Shown here piece by piece: positions 39,801 to 46,732 of a DNA stretch of 64,000 nucleotides. Below the pieces are notes generated by a model. It was not told the origin of the DNA. It made no database searches and was given only the letters and a program-made list of their open reading frames with translations. This stretch comes from Epichloe hybrida (Eukaryota > Ascomycota > Sordariomycetes > Hypocreales > Clavicipitaceae): positions 310,001 to 374,000 of the forward strand of contig JAFEKR010000033.1 in NCBI GenBank assembly GCA_019022495.1, written 5' to 3'. The position numbers were made by a program, and so were the translations under genes. The first letter of the stretch is position 1. Every line of letters starts with the position of its first letter.

Positions 39801-42800
39801 AGTTTGCTCAAACGCTGTCATGTCGATAATCTGTGTCTGAACTTGCAGAAGCAGCTCCTCGATGGTCTTGCGCTTGTCCAGGACGATTCGCACCGGCACC
39901 GTGGCAATGGTAGGGCCTGTCATCTGGTCTACACCTTGCACAGCCGCCTGCCTGCCACTCACTGTGACACCAAAAACGGTGTCATTCGCGTCGGCATAAC
40001 AGGATGTGAGGAGGGACCAGGCAGCTCGTAATGTAGTTGACGCAGTCACACCCATCACTTTTGGCCACTGCAGATCCCGAATGCTGTGCGTTGTCATTTG
40101 ATCAGATCTCGGCTCATAGAACGGTGACGGCAGTGTTGGGAATATCTGCGCCTCGAAATCTCGGAATTGGGCAGACCAGAACTCCGACGCCTCGTCCTCT
40201 TGGATGTCCAAGATGTGCTTCACGAAGCTCTGGAACTGAGCCGGGCTTTCTGATGTTGCCTCACCAGCATAGGCTTTGGCAATCCGCTCCAGGAGAAGCG
40301 ACTTGGACCATCCATCGTAAAGCGCATGATGAATGGTCCACACAAAGAAGCGCCTTGTGTGCTCATCATGCGACCCCTCGAATAGTCCAAATTGAGCCAG
40401 AGGGGTACCCAGGCCAGTGGTGAGCTTCCCGTCCTCCTGGTTGTGATTGGCAAGGTTCATGTGTATGTCCCCGTCCTTGGCGGCCCACGTTGGTGGTCGG
40501 TTGATTACCACCTGCACCAGTCCTTGTTGACTGAGGTCGACGATGCGTGTTCTGAGAATAGGAGTCGACGAGACCACTCGATCCCATGCTTTTTGAAGAC
40601 GGCCCATGTCCACCGCAGGTTGCAGCTGGAAAATATGCCGAGAAACGTAATCACCTGCATGCTTGGCTGTCAGGGCGATCAACCCTTCTTGGAGAGGTGT
40701 GCAGGGAAAGATGTCCTCGATCTCAGCGATATCGACCTCGCAGGCATGAGCAGCTTCGTGTCGCGCCGATGATGTATCAATGCCGTCCTTGAGCAACGAA
40801 AACTGCTCGATGGAGCTATTTTGTCCTGAAAGTTGGCCAACAATGGCTGGCATGTCGGAAAGTATCGAGTGGTTGAAGATATCGGCGACAGTAAGCGACA
40901 GCCCGTGCTCCCGCGCGATCCCTACCAGTTTCATGGCTGCGAGGGAGTCTCCTCCGAGGCGCAAAAAACTATCGTCAATTCCAATGTCATCAATACGGAC
41001 GCCAAGAACAGACGCCCAGAGGCCTCGTAGACGTAGCTCCATGACCGTGGTCGGATCTTTCTTCCTCGGTAAAGGCGGGCCTCGGGCGATGAATTCTTGC
41101 ATGGAAGACGTCTCACATGATTCCCTCAGTCTTCGCCTATCCAACTTGCCACTGGCTGTCTTGGGGAAGACTTCTAATGGGATGTACGCAGAAGGGATCA
41201 TGTATGCCGGCACATGCGCGGCCAATCGATCGTCGAGTCCGTCAATGACTCTATTCAGCTCTGCTTCTAGCCCTCCGTTGCCTTGACTGGCAGCTGGAGT
41301 CGATATTTGCAAGAAAGCTACGAGTAACGGCTTATCACTGTCACGCGGGGTCACAAGCTCGGCAGCTACCTGCACATCATCTGTGCCACCAGCGGCGTGC
41401 TCTCGCACATGGTTCTCGACGTCGCCTAGTTCTACGCGCTGGCCGTTAATCTTGACCTGCAAGTCTTTGCGGCCGACAAAGGCGAGTTGTCCGTCGGCTT
41501 CGTATCGCACAAGATCGCCTGTCTTGTACAGCCGGCCTGGGCGGCCTGGGCGACCGCCGGGCGGTCCGGCAACCAGCCATGTCGGATTCTCGATAAACGC
41601 TGCCGCTATTTTCTCTGCGTCACCAAGATATCCGGCTCCCACAATCGGACCTTCCAACAGCAGCTCGCCAACTTCTCCTATAGGCATCAGCCTGTCATGA
41701 CAGAACGGATCAACAATCCAGGTGCACGAGCCCACCCCGCGACCGATGCTGGCACCGAAGGCGTCTGTGTTGGCGGCGTCGTCAACCACGGCCAGAGTGG
41801 CCCCAAGCGTGCATTCGGCCGGGCCGTACAAGTTCACGACGCGGGTGTACTGTGCCCACTGCGAAGCCAGGCGGTTCGTCAAAGCCTCGCCGGCGAAAAT
41901 CACCTGCTTCAGTGTACCACCCAAGTCTGATGGTCGCACCATGCTGCCGACAGACGGCGTGATGTTTACACAGTTTGCGCCATACTCTCTTATAGAACTG
42001 ACAAGATTGTTGATTGCCTCGTGTTGCAATGGGATGCAGAGGCAGCCACCAGCAGTAATGGCGTAGATAAAATTAGACCAAGCAATGTCAAAGGAGTACT
42101 TGGCAAAGTCGTACACTCGCGAGGAGCTAGAGTAGCCGGAAATGGCCCGCTGGTGATGAATTGCGCTGCAAACGTTGGAATGGGTAATTGTGGTGCCCTT
42201 GGGGGTACCAGTACTGCCAGATGTGAAGATGATGTAGAGCTTGTTCCACGGCTGTACTTCTGGCAGTATGCTCATCGTGGTGTCGGGCGTGGTGGTGGCC
42301 TCGCTGACCACTACGACGGACCGTGTGGTGAGCCGGCCGGCAAGCTCGGTGGTGGAGGAAGAGGAGAGTATCAAAATCGGGATCGACCTGCTGGACGATG
42401 CTACGTAGCCGGTCGGGAGGCAGCGAAGACTCGAGGGCGACTGATGCGCCTCCTGCCTTCATGACAGCGAGCATGGCGACGGGGGTCCATCTCGACTTCT
42501 GGAAGCACAGAGGAACAATGGTATCAGGGCCGACGCCCATGTGGACGAGTCGATGGGCCAGATTGGTCGATAACTCGTCGAGCTGGCGATAGCTCCAGTT
42601 TCCGTCCCAGGCGCAGATGGCTTGGGCGTCGGGTTGCAATCGCGCCCTGTGGGTGATGAGGTCGTGGACGAGGCCATGGACAGCTGCCGGGGCTGACTCG
42701 TTCCATTTCCAAATGAGTTGAAGATGGTGGTCTGTAGCGCCCGCAGTTCCAGCATGGTGAGGAACGTCGTGGCGCGGTGATGAGCCGCCCTGCACTACTT

Positions 42801-42846
42801 TTGTTTGTGCATGAGTTGGCATTTTGGGGTGTCGCGAATGTATCAT
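15806..42846 (-). CDS. seven-module non-ribosomal peptide synthetase, frame interrupted twice
   Basis: Giant multimodular enzyme that would assemble a peptide of about seven residues. Transcription order is A1-T1-C1-A2-T2-C2-A3-T3-E1-C3-A4-T4-C4-A5-T5-E2*-C5-A6-T6-C6-A7-T7-C_T-T8. It starts directly with an A domain and has no thioesterase. Start is ATG 42846 or 42822. The frame shifts once in A1 (extra base in the C run at 42379-42381). The long frame to 25044 then ends in TAG within an E domain, and the next frame (from about 25068) restarts in the middle of a second E domain. One ordinary intron, 22992-22904 (gtaaga to aacag), joins the two halves of C5 precisely. Stop at 15806. Whether the breaks are real mutations, assembly errors or (at 25,044) hidden splicing is open. 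Family certainty is very high; functionality is uncertain. Confidence 0.92.
15830..17430 (-). other. NRPS terminus: C_T-T8, with T8 lacking its serine
   Basis: The final condensation-type domain (about 17405-16150) starts at VEDILPVTDQQARYLL and has SHAQYDGTA, the pattern of fungal terminal C domains that release peptides, often by cyclisation. It is followed by a carrier-like domain (about 16020-15830) reading FFELGGDANNAGQLA. Where the phosphopantetheine Ser should follow GGD there is Ala, so T8 should not be loadable. No TE or reductase follows. Confidence 0.85.
17985..18018. repeat. coding microsatellite (Gln/Lys run) in A7
   Basis: Runs of ttgtt/ttttg on the + strand encode a Gln-rich stretch with Lys interruptions in the A7 C-terminal subdomain. 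Confidence 0.8.
18107..18143. repeat. coding hexanucleotide repeat (Asp-Thr / Asp-Ile)
   Basis: gtcggt then gtcgat tandem units encode alternating Asp-Thr and Asp-Ile in A7. In-frame and probably a surface loop. Confidence 0.85.
20865..25043 (-). other. NRPS module 6: second partial E domain, C5-A6-T6
   Basis: The frame resumes at GGTILPGLPFQVWQN, a point already passed in E2, then runs through NGWAYFTSRYLSDEG to the end of an E domain (about 24150). C5 (about 24108-22770) has NHTIVDGAS and is split by the 89-base intron 22992-22904. A6 (about 22715-21140) has FTSGSTGIPKG and T6 has FLRVGGDSI. So E2 plus this segment contains one whole E domain with an internal duplication of about 0.5 kb. 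Confidence 0.85.
25047..29375 (-). other. NRPS module 5: C4-A5-T5-E2 (E2 truncated)
   Basis: C4 (about 29375-28110) has HHALYDGWS. A5 (about 28105-26360) has FTSGSTGTPKG, then an unusually long Ser/Thr-rich stretch before its C-terminal subdomain. T5 has FVANGGDSI. E2 begins at SPIQQWFF with an intact HHLVIDLVSW, but stops after NGWMYFASR at a TAG (25046-25044), about two-fifths of the way into the domain. Confidence 0.88.
29490..32690 (-). other. NRPS module 4: C3-A4-T4
   Basis: C3 (about 32690-31400) follows an E domain and has SHAISDGAS: the first His of HHxxxDG is Ser but the catalytic second His is kept. It is predicted to accept a D-configured donor. A4 (about 31360-29780) has FASGSTG in place of FTSGSTG in the ATP-binding loop; other core motifs (YGPAEC, GKTDRRRLR) are normal. 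T4 has FLRIGGDSI. Confidence 0.87.
32730..37330 (-). other. NRPS module 3: C2-A3-T3-E1
   Basis: C2 (about 37330-36060) has HHALYDGWS. A3 (about 36040-34430) has FTSGSTGTPKG and GPCECTPTTT. T3 carries the FVSNGGDSI form typical of carriers before epimerisation domains. E1 (about 34092-32730) has SPIQKWFF, HHLIVDLVSW and FNYHGQFQQ and appears complete, so residue three is predicted to be converted to the D form. Confidence 0.88.
37455..40740 (-). other. NRPS module 2: C1-A2-T2
   Basis: C1 (about 40740-39460) has FPCTPLQEGL and an intact HHALYDGWS active site. A2 (about 39430-37745) has FTSGSTGAPKG, but its pocket region differs clearly from the other six A domains (IHFIGEPL and NLYGPTECTTF). 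It also carries a Pro-Thr-Ala low-complexity insertion encoded by 38909-38962. T2 has FLRIGGDSI. Confidence 0.9.
38909..38962. repeat. coding 9-12 bp repeat (Pro-Thr-Ala) in A2
   Basis: Repeated gttggcgcc/gttggcgct units encode a Thr-Ala-Pro-rich insertion just before the ATP-binding core of A2. Confidence 0.85.
40840..42725 (-). other. NRPS loading module 1: A1-T1 (frameshift inside A1)
   Basis: A1 (about 42725-41130) follows a short leader and begins at IWKWN. The core motif FTSGSTGTPKG and the terminal GKLDRRRLR are present. Upstream of 42380 the frame runs through SIVQQVDP; downstream it resumes one base later at LSSSST. Removing one C makes the spacing match A6 and A7 exactly, so this is a one-base insertion and not an intron. 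T1 (about 41060-40840) has an intact FLRLGGDSL. The lack of an upstream C domain marks this as the initiation module. Confidence 0.9.
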
Positions 42847-42883
42847 GTATTTTCGTCTTGTACAGGATATCGATATCGTGGGG

Positions 42884-42922
<39 letters not shown>

Positions 42923-43479
42923 TGAGTACTACAGTACTGCTGGGAGGGAGCTATGTTGATGAGCAACAAGTAGGGTTTCCTGTACCAAGTCACTCTAGGT
43001 TCCTCTGGGTCATTTTTTTTCGAAGAAATTCTTTGCAATCCGTATTCAACAAGATATGGGGATGAGGATGCGAATGGGGGTTGACGTTGGGATGCCAGCT
43101 TTTCAATTTTGGCCGTCTAGTCCCGTACTCGCTCTACTGGGTGGTCGGTACGGGGAACCTGTACCAACTACCGGCCTCGCATGATGGCTAGTTTCATTTC
43201 CTTACGACTTACGGCTTACGGCGTACGGCGTACGGCTCATACAAAAACTTCCACGTCGTGACGGACTGTGATCTCCGGGCCCATGTCGGCCCATGTCGGG
43301 TCACACTGATCCCCGGGCCTGCAGGGCCATGTCGGGTCGCACATGATAGTCATGTTGATCGTTGATCGCGCTTTCGCCTAGTGCCCAGCTACCGGGTTGC
43401 ATGGGGGGTCAGCTCTTGTTGCACCCACAAGGGCATACCCTTGCCGCACAATAGTCTCGCTACTCAACTAGCTAAGACA
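42847..43479. other. NRPS upstream region
   Basis: Presumed promoter of the NRPS. Contains a GA microsatellite in the leader, 3-4 tandem copies of acggcgtacgg-like sequence near 43210-43240 and repeated catgtcggg(t/c)c at 43280-43335. No gene seen. Confidence 0.5.
42886..42918. repeat. (GA)n microsatellite in the NRPS 5' leader
   Basis: About 16 GA units, 40-60 bases upstream of the likely NRPS start. If translated it would give a Ser-Leu run, an argument for the downstream starts at 42846 or 42822. Confidence 0.9.
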
Positions 43480-44105
43480 ATAGTCCACCCCTAGCTAGTT
43501 ATTTTCTAAGACCTCTATAACTTTATAGTATATTTTAGCACTATATTAGTACCTTACTAATAGTAAAGGTACTTAGGTATTTAAACTATAGTCCTTACTC
43601 TCTTATAGGGTTAAATAACTTAATAAATATAATTATATTAAACCCTAGCTTTATAGTCTAATATAGTAGTAATTATATAGTGTTTATAATAATTATACCT
43701 TTTTTCTAAATTAGTACTTTTCTTTTAGGTTAATTAATTATTTAATCTTTAAATAATTAGTATAAAACCTAGTAAAAAGAGGCCTAATTTATTAATATTA
43801 TAATTAGGTAACCCCTAGCACACTAGGATTAATATTAGTATTTATTAGTTTAATAGTAATAATATAGGATATTCTTATAATATCTAAGGAATCTTTAAAA
43901 AGTAATAAGCTAGCTATTAAGCTATAGGAGCCTTACTACTAGGACTTATAGTATAAGATAGTTAAAGCAAGAGCTATTAAAGATAGAATTTAGATCTTTA
44001 TAGACCTAGATTTAATTACATAGCTAGATTGCCTTCCTAAACCTCTAATCTTAGTAAGAAATAGGACTCCTATAAAGAGAAGGGTAATAGAAGCTATATA
44101 GAGTT
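43480..44105. other. AT-rich island, probably RIP-mutated transposon remnant
   Basis: About 620 bases that are overwhelmingly A/T, dense in TA steps and ctatag/ttataa words and saturated with stops in all frames. Its composition contrasts sharply with the GC-balanced genes on both sides. This is the usual look of DNA mutated by repeat-induced point mutation in ascomycetes. No transposase or terminal repeats could be recovered. It abuts the broken permease gene at about 44105. Confidence 0.7.
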
Positions 44106-44396
44106 AATTATTTCTTCGCCTCGCTCATGATCCTCTCCGCCCTCTTCGTCTTCTTCTTCGTGCCCGAGACCAAGGCCGTGCCGCTCGAGGCCATGGACCG
44201 TCTGTTCGCCATCGCGCCCTCGTGGCGCGCCAACAAGATTCTCATGGACGAGCTGGCCGCCGAGGACCATGCCTTCCGCCAGAACGCAAACGCAAATAAT
44301 GGGGTGCGGCTGGAAGTCGAAAAGGTCGAGGCTGAGCAGATTGAGTCTTCGGTGAAAAATTCCTTTGCTCCAACCATGGTAGAGGTAGGTAGGTAG
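44106..44396 (+). pseudogene. 3' remnant of an MFS sugar/quinate permease
   Basis: Only the C-terminal end of a sugar-porter family transporter survives. The last transmembrane helix (FFASLMILSALFVFFFVPET) runs into the diagnostic VPETKAVPLEAMDRLF motif, followed by a normal-looking hydrophilic tail to TAG at 44394. Upstream of about 44106 the sequence changes to AT-rich DNA, so more than 80 per cent of a normal 500-550 residue transporter is missing. Because the adjacent gene is a quinate dehydrogenase and fungal quinate clusters place the permease beside it, this was probably the quinate permease (qutD/qa-y). That assignment is inference; the MFS identity is solid. Confidence 0.82.
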
Positions 44397-44523
44397 TAGA
44401 ACGCTACTTGGGCCTAAATTATTATATGCAACCACTAGCCATTCACTATCCTTATTAATCCTCAACTAATAAGCGCAATCCCACTTCCCCCCTCCCAAAT
44501 CACAGCATCACAGCATCACAGCA

Positions 44524-45495
44524 TCACAGCCTCGACTGCGATCTCTGCGCCACCTTGTCCCCAATCGCTTCCTGCACCTTTCCCACCGGCAGCTCGTCCA
44601 GCCCCAGGCCCGTCCAGTACTTGTCCTGCTCCAGACCCTGCCATATCAGCGCTTCCGTCCCCAAAATGACCTGCCAGCCCTTGTCCTCGGCAATGGCGCC
44701 CAGTCTCGTAAACGGCGTGGGGTTGTAGCACATGTCCAGCATGGCCCCCTTGTGCCCCCTGTGCCCCTTGTCCAGCAGCACCTCGGTCACCCGTCGCGCC
44801 CGCTTCTCCTCCTCGGTCTGGGGATCAATGTCCGGGACGCAGGCGACGACGGCGCCGGGTCCTTCGGCCGCCTGGGCCTCCTCGACGGTCGCCACGTGGC
44901 GGAGGGCGCGGCCGAACCCCCTCGAGGCGCAGTGGGCCATGACATCGTCGACCTCGGCCCTGTCGCGGTTGACGAGATAGATGTCGGTGACGTGTATCCA
45001 TTTCCGCAGCGCGTATATGGCGCTCCTGGCGGCGCCGCCTCCGCCGATGACGAGAGCAGGGCGGTTATGCAACGCAGCCGACGGGTCGGAGACGTTGTGC
45101 TGGAAAGAGTCCCGGATGCCGACGACGTCGGTGTTAGTGCCGCAGAGGATGCTCTTGCCATGGCGTTCCCTGAGGAAGAGGGTGTTGCAGGCGCCGACAT
45201 CGCGGCACTCGGGCGTCATCTCGTCGAGGTGAGACAGGACGGCCACCTTGTTGGGCATCGTGACGGATGCGCCGTAGAAGGAGGGATGCCGGACGAGTTG
45301 CAGGAACTGCTGCATATCGGCCGAGTCGAGGCGTATCTGACCCCATTTCATGCCCAGGTGGTCGTATACCAACTGATGCAGGTACGGCGACAACGAATGT
45401 GCAATCTTTTGGCCAAAGAGGAAGCCGTGGCGGTCCAGTCGCTCTGTTTGGTCCTCTATTGACGACATTTCAAAGAGCTGTGATTGTGTTTCCAT
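44524..45495 (-). CDS. qutB: quinate/shikimate dehydrogenase (QutB-like)
   Basis: NAD-dependent oxidation of quinate to 3-dehydroquinate, the first step of quinate catabolism in the cytosol. The ATG at 45495 gives 323 residues, the family length; the frame stays open far upstream, but that part is unlike any dehydrogenase. Visible features are the substrate domain with catalytic Lys in VTMPNKVAV and Asp in GTNTDVVG, the Rossmann turn [23 protein letters not shown] for cofactor selection, and the C-terminal [20 protein letters not shown] typical of fungal QutB/Qa-3. It appears intact, while its presumed cluster partners on both sides (permease, qutG-like) are broken. It could alternatively be a stand-alone shikimate/quinate dehydrogenase paralogue. 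Confidence 0.9.
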   Translation of the reverse strand: METQSQLFEMSSIEDQTERLDRHGFLFGQKIAHSLSPYLHQLVYDHLGMKWGQIRLDSADMQQFLQLVRHPSFYGASVTMPNKVAVLSHLDEMTPECRDVGACNTLFLRERHGKSILCGTNTDVVGIRDSFQHNVSDPSAALHNRPALVIGGGGAARSAIYALRKWIHVTDIYLVNRDRAEVDDVMAHCASRGFGRALRHVATVEEAQAAEGPGAVVACVPDIDPQTEEEKRARRVTEVLLDKGHRGHKGAMLDMCYNPTPFTRLGAIAEDKGWQVILGTEALIWQGLEQDKYWTGLGLDELPVGKVQEAIGDKVAQRSQSRL

Positions 45496-46099
45496 TTTGT
45501 GTTTTCTGGGGAGCGGCTGTAGAGGCAGAGGACGGGATTTTGGAAAATAAAAATAAAAATGAAAATAAACTTGTATTAACAGAAAAGTAGCCCGAGATGT
45601 AAAGCCAGAGCGCCAAGGAGGAAGACGAGGTATCCAAGTCCGGATGATATGAAATGTTATGTCCTGACTCCTCACTCCTGACTCCTGGCTCCTGAACTCT
45701 GATGCCGCAAGATATATAGCAGGGTATCGATCGCCCTTGCAAAAGGGGGATGCATTCCGCGCCTGCGCCCCAGATCTCTGACACTCCTCGCCGCTCGGAA
45801 GCCTTGCGCGAGACGCGGCCCCACGTCGGGATCTTCGCTTTGGACGTCGAAATCGAACCCTGGATAAAGTCTTAGCCATGTGTGTGTAACATTCTTTCCC
45901 GATGCAAGGTCATCTGACGTGTGGCACACGCACGGGGGGGCGTGTGGGATTGCGTCTTGATCTGGGTCTGTCATCGTGGGAATTTGTCCGGTCGGGCGAG
46001 ATAGTCCTCATCCTCACCTCCCACCTCTCTGAACACCTCCCATCCATCCCAAACCAAAGCAGACACAATGGTCCACAAGCCAAGTATAAGCCAAGTATA
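45496..46099. other. intergenic, quinate cluster
   Basis: Upstream of qutB. Contains three near-identical tandem copies of cctgactc(ctgg/ctca)-like sequence at about 45660-45690 and an AAAT-rich stretch at about 45540-45565. No gene recognised. Confidence 0.45.
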
Positions 46100-46440
46100 T
46101 GCACCATCTCCCTCGGCCGTGCCGCAGCCGGCCACACCCTCGAACACAAGCTCGACGTCTCGCGCATCTTCAGCGAGGCTGATGGACGACTTACTTGGGG
46201 CTGGCGACGGAGAGTGAGTCGCTTGGGGAGAGTGCAGCCGATACTGTATGTACAGTTCTCTACGAGACCACCACAGCCAGTCGCTGACATTGTATCAAAG
46301 GCATGTAGAGGCTGGAATCGCCATTCTGGAAGAAGCGGGCGGCCTCATCACCATGGCAAACCCGCCAGCAGACCCCACCACCGCACCGCGCCAATACCCA
46401 AGGCAAAGTTAGGCGGCAGACTATATCTCGCTATACGGCA
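46100..46440 (+). pseudogene. decayed QutG/Qa-x-like inositol monophosphatase family gene
   Basis: Two recognisable pieces of a QutG-type phosphatase homologue remain. Near 46110-46160 a frame reads SLGRAAAGHTLE, like the N-terminal helix of the family. From 46302 the C-terminal signature reads EAGIAILEEAGGLITMANPP, followed by ADPTTAP. The frame then shifts at about 46388-46394 and continues as IPKAKLGGRLYLAIR, the next part of the same motif. The whole metal-binding middle (DxxD region) is missing. The enzyme is an accessory product of fungal quinate clusters with debated function. The C-terminal match is convincing, the N-terminal one tentative. Confidence 0.65.
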
Positions 46441-46732
46441 ATTACCTGCCACCTGGGACATGAGGGAATCTGAACCTCCGCTGACTTGTCCATAGATCAG
46501 CAGGCCACTCTCGGGGGGGGGAGTCGGGCGTCGAGGCACAACATTGCGTAGTTCGAGAGGTATGGCAACGAGTTGACGCATTAGAATACGAGCGACCCTT
46601 TGAATAGAATTAGGCCCCATCGTGCAATTACATACATGCCACCGTTCTTTTTTGGATTGACAAGTAGCAAAGCAAAGCAAGTACGTTGGATTTGCCCAAG
46701 CCATCTCTTGGATCTATCCTCCCACGCGCTTT
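46441..46732. other. gap before the MSH4 3' end
   Basis: About 290 bases with an eight-base G run near 46515. Nothing recognised. Confidence 0.4.

Noticed and set aside
15806..42374. Dozens of + strand ORFs of 60-200 codons within the NRPS region
   Set aside because: They are antisense shadows of a GC-balanced, strongly coding minus strand with intact domain motifs; none reads as a known protein.
42847..43038. Upstream extension of the NRPS frame with a Ser-Leu run
   Set aside because: It is translation of the GA microsatellite and its surroundings. The ATGs at 42846 and 42822 lie just before the A domain and are more plausible.
44094..44465. Minus-strand ORF overlapping the permease remnant
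   Set aside because: It is the antisense of the clear sugar-porter C-terminus on the + strand.
45496..45879. N-terminal extension of the quinate dehydrogenase frame (128 extra codons)
   Set aside because: The extension is Arg-rich and aromatic low-quality sequence without family similarity. The ATG at 45495 gives the normal length.
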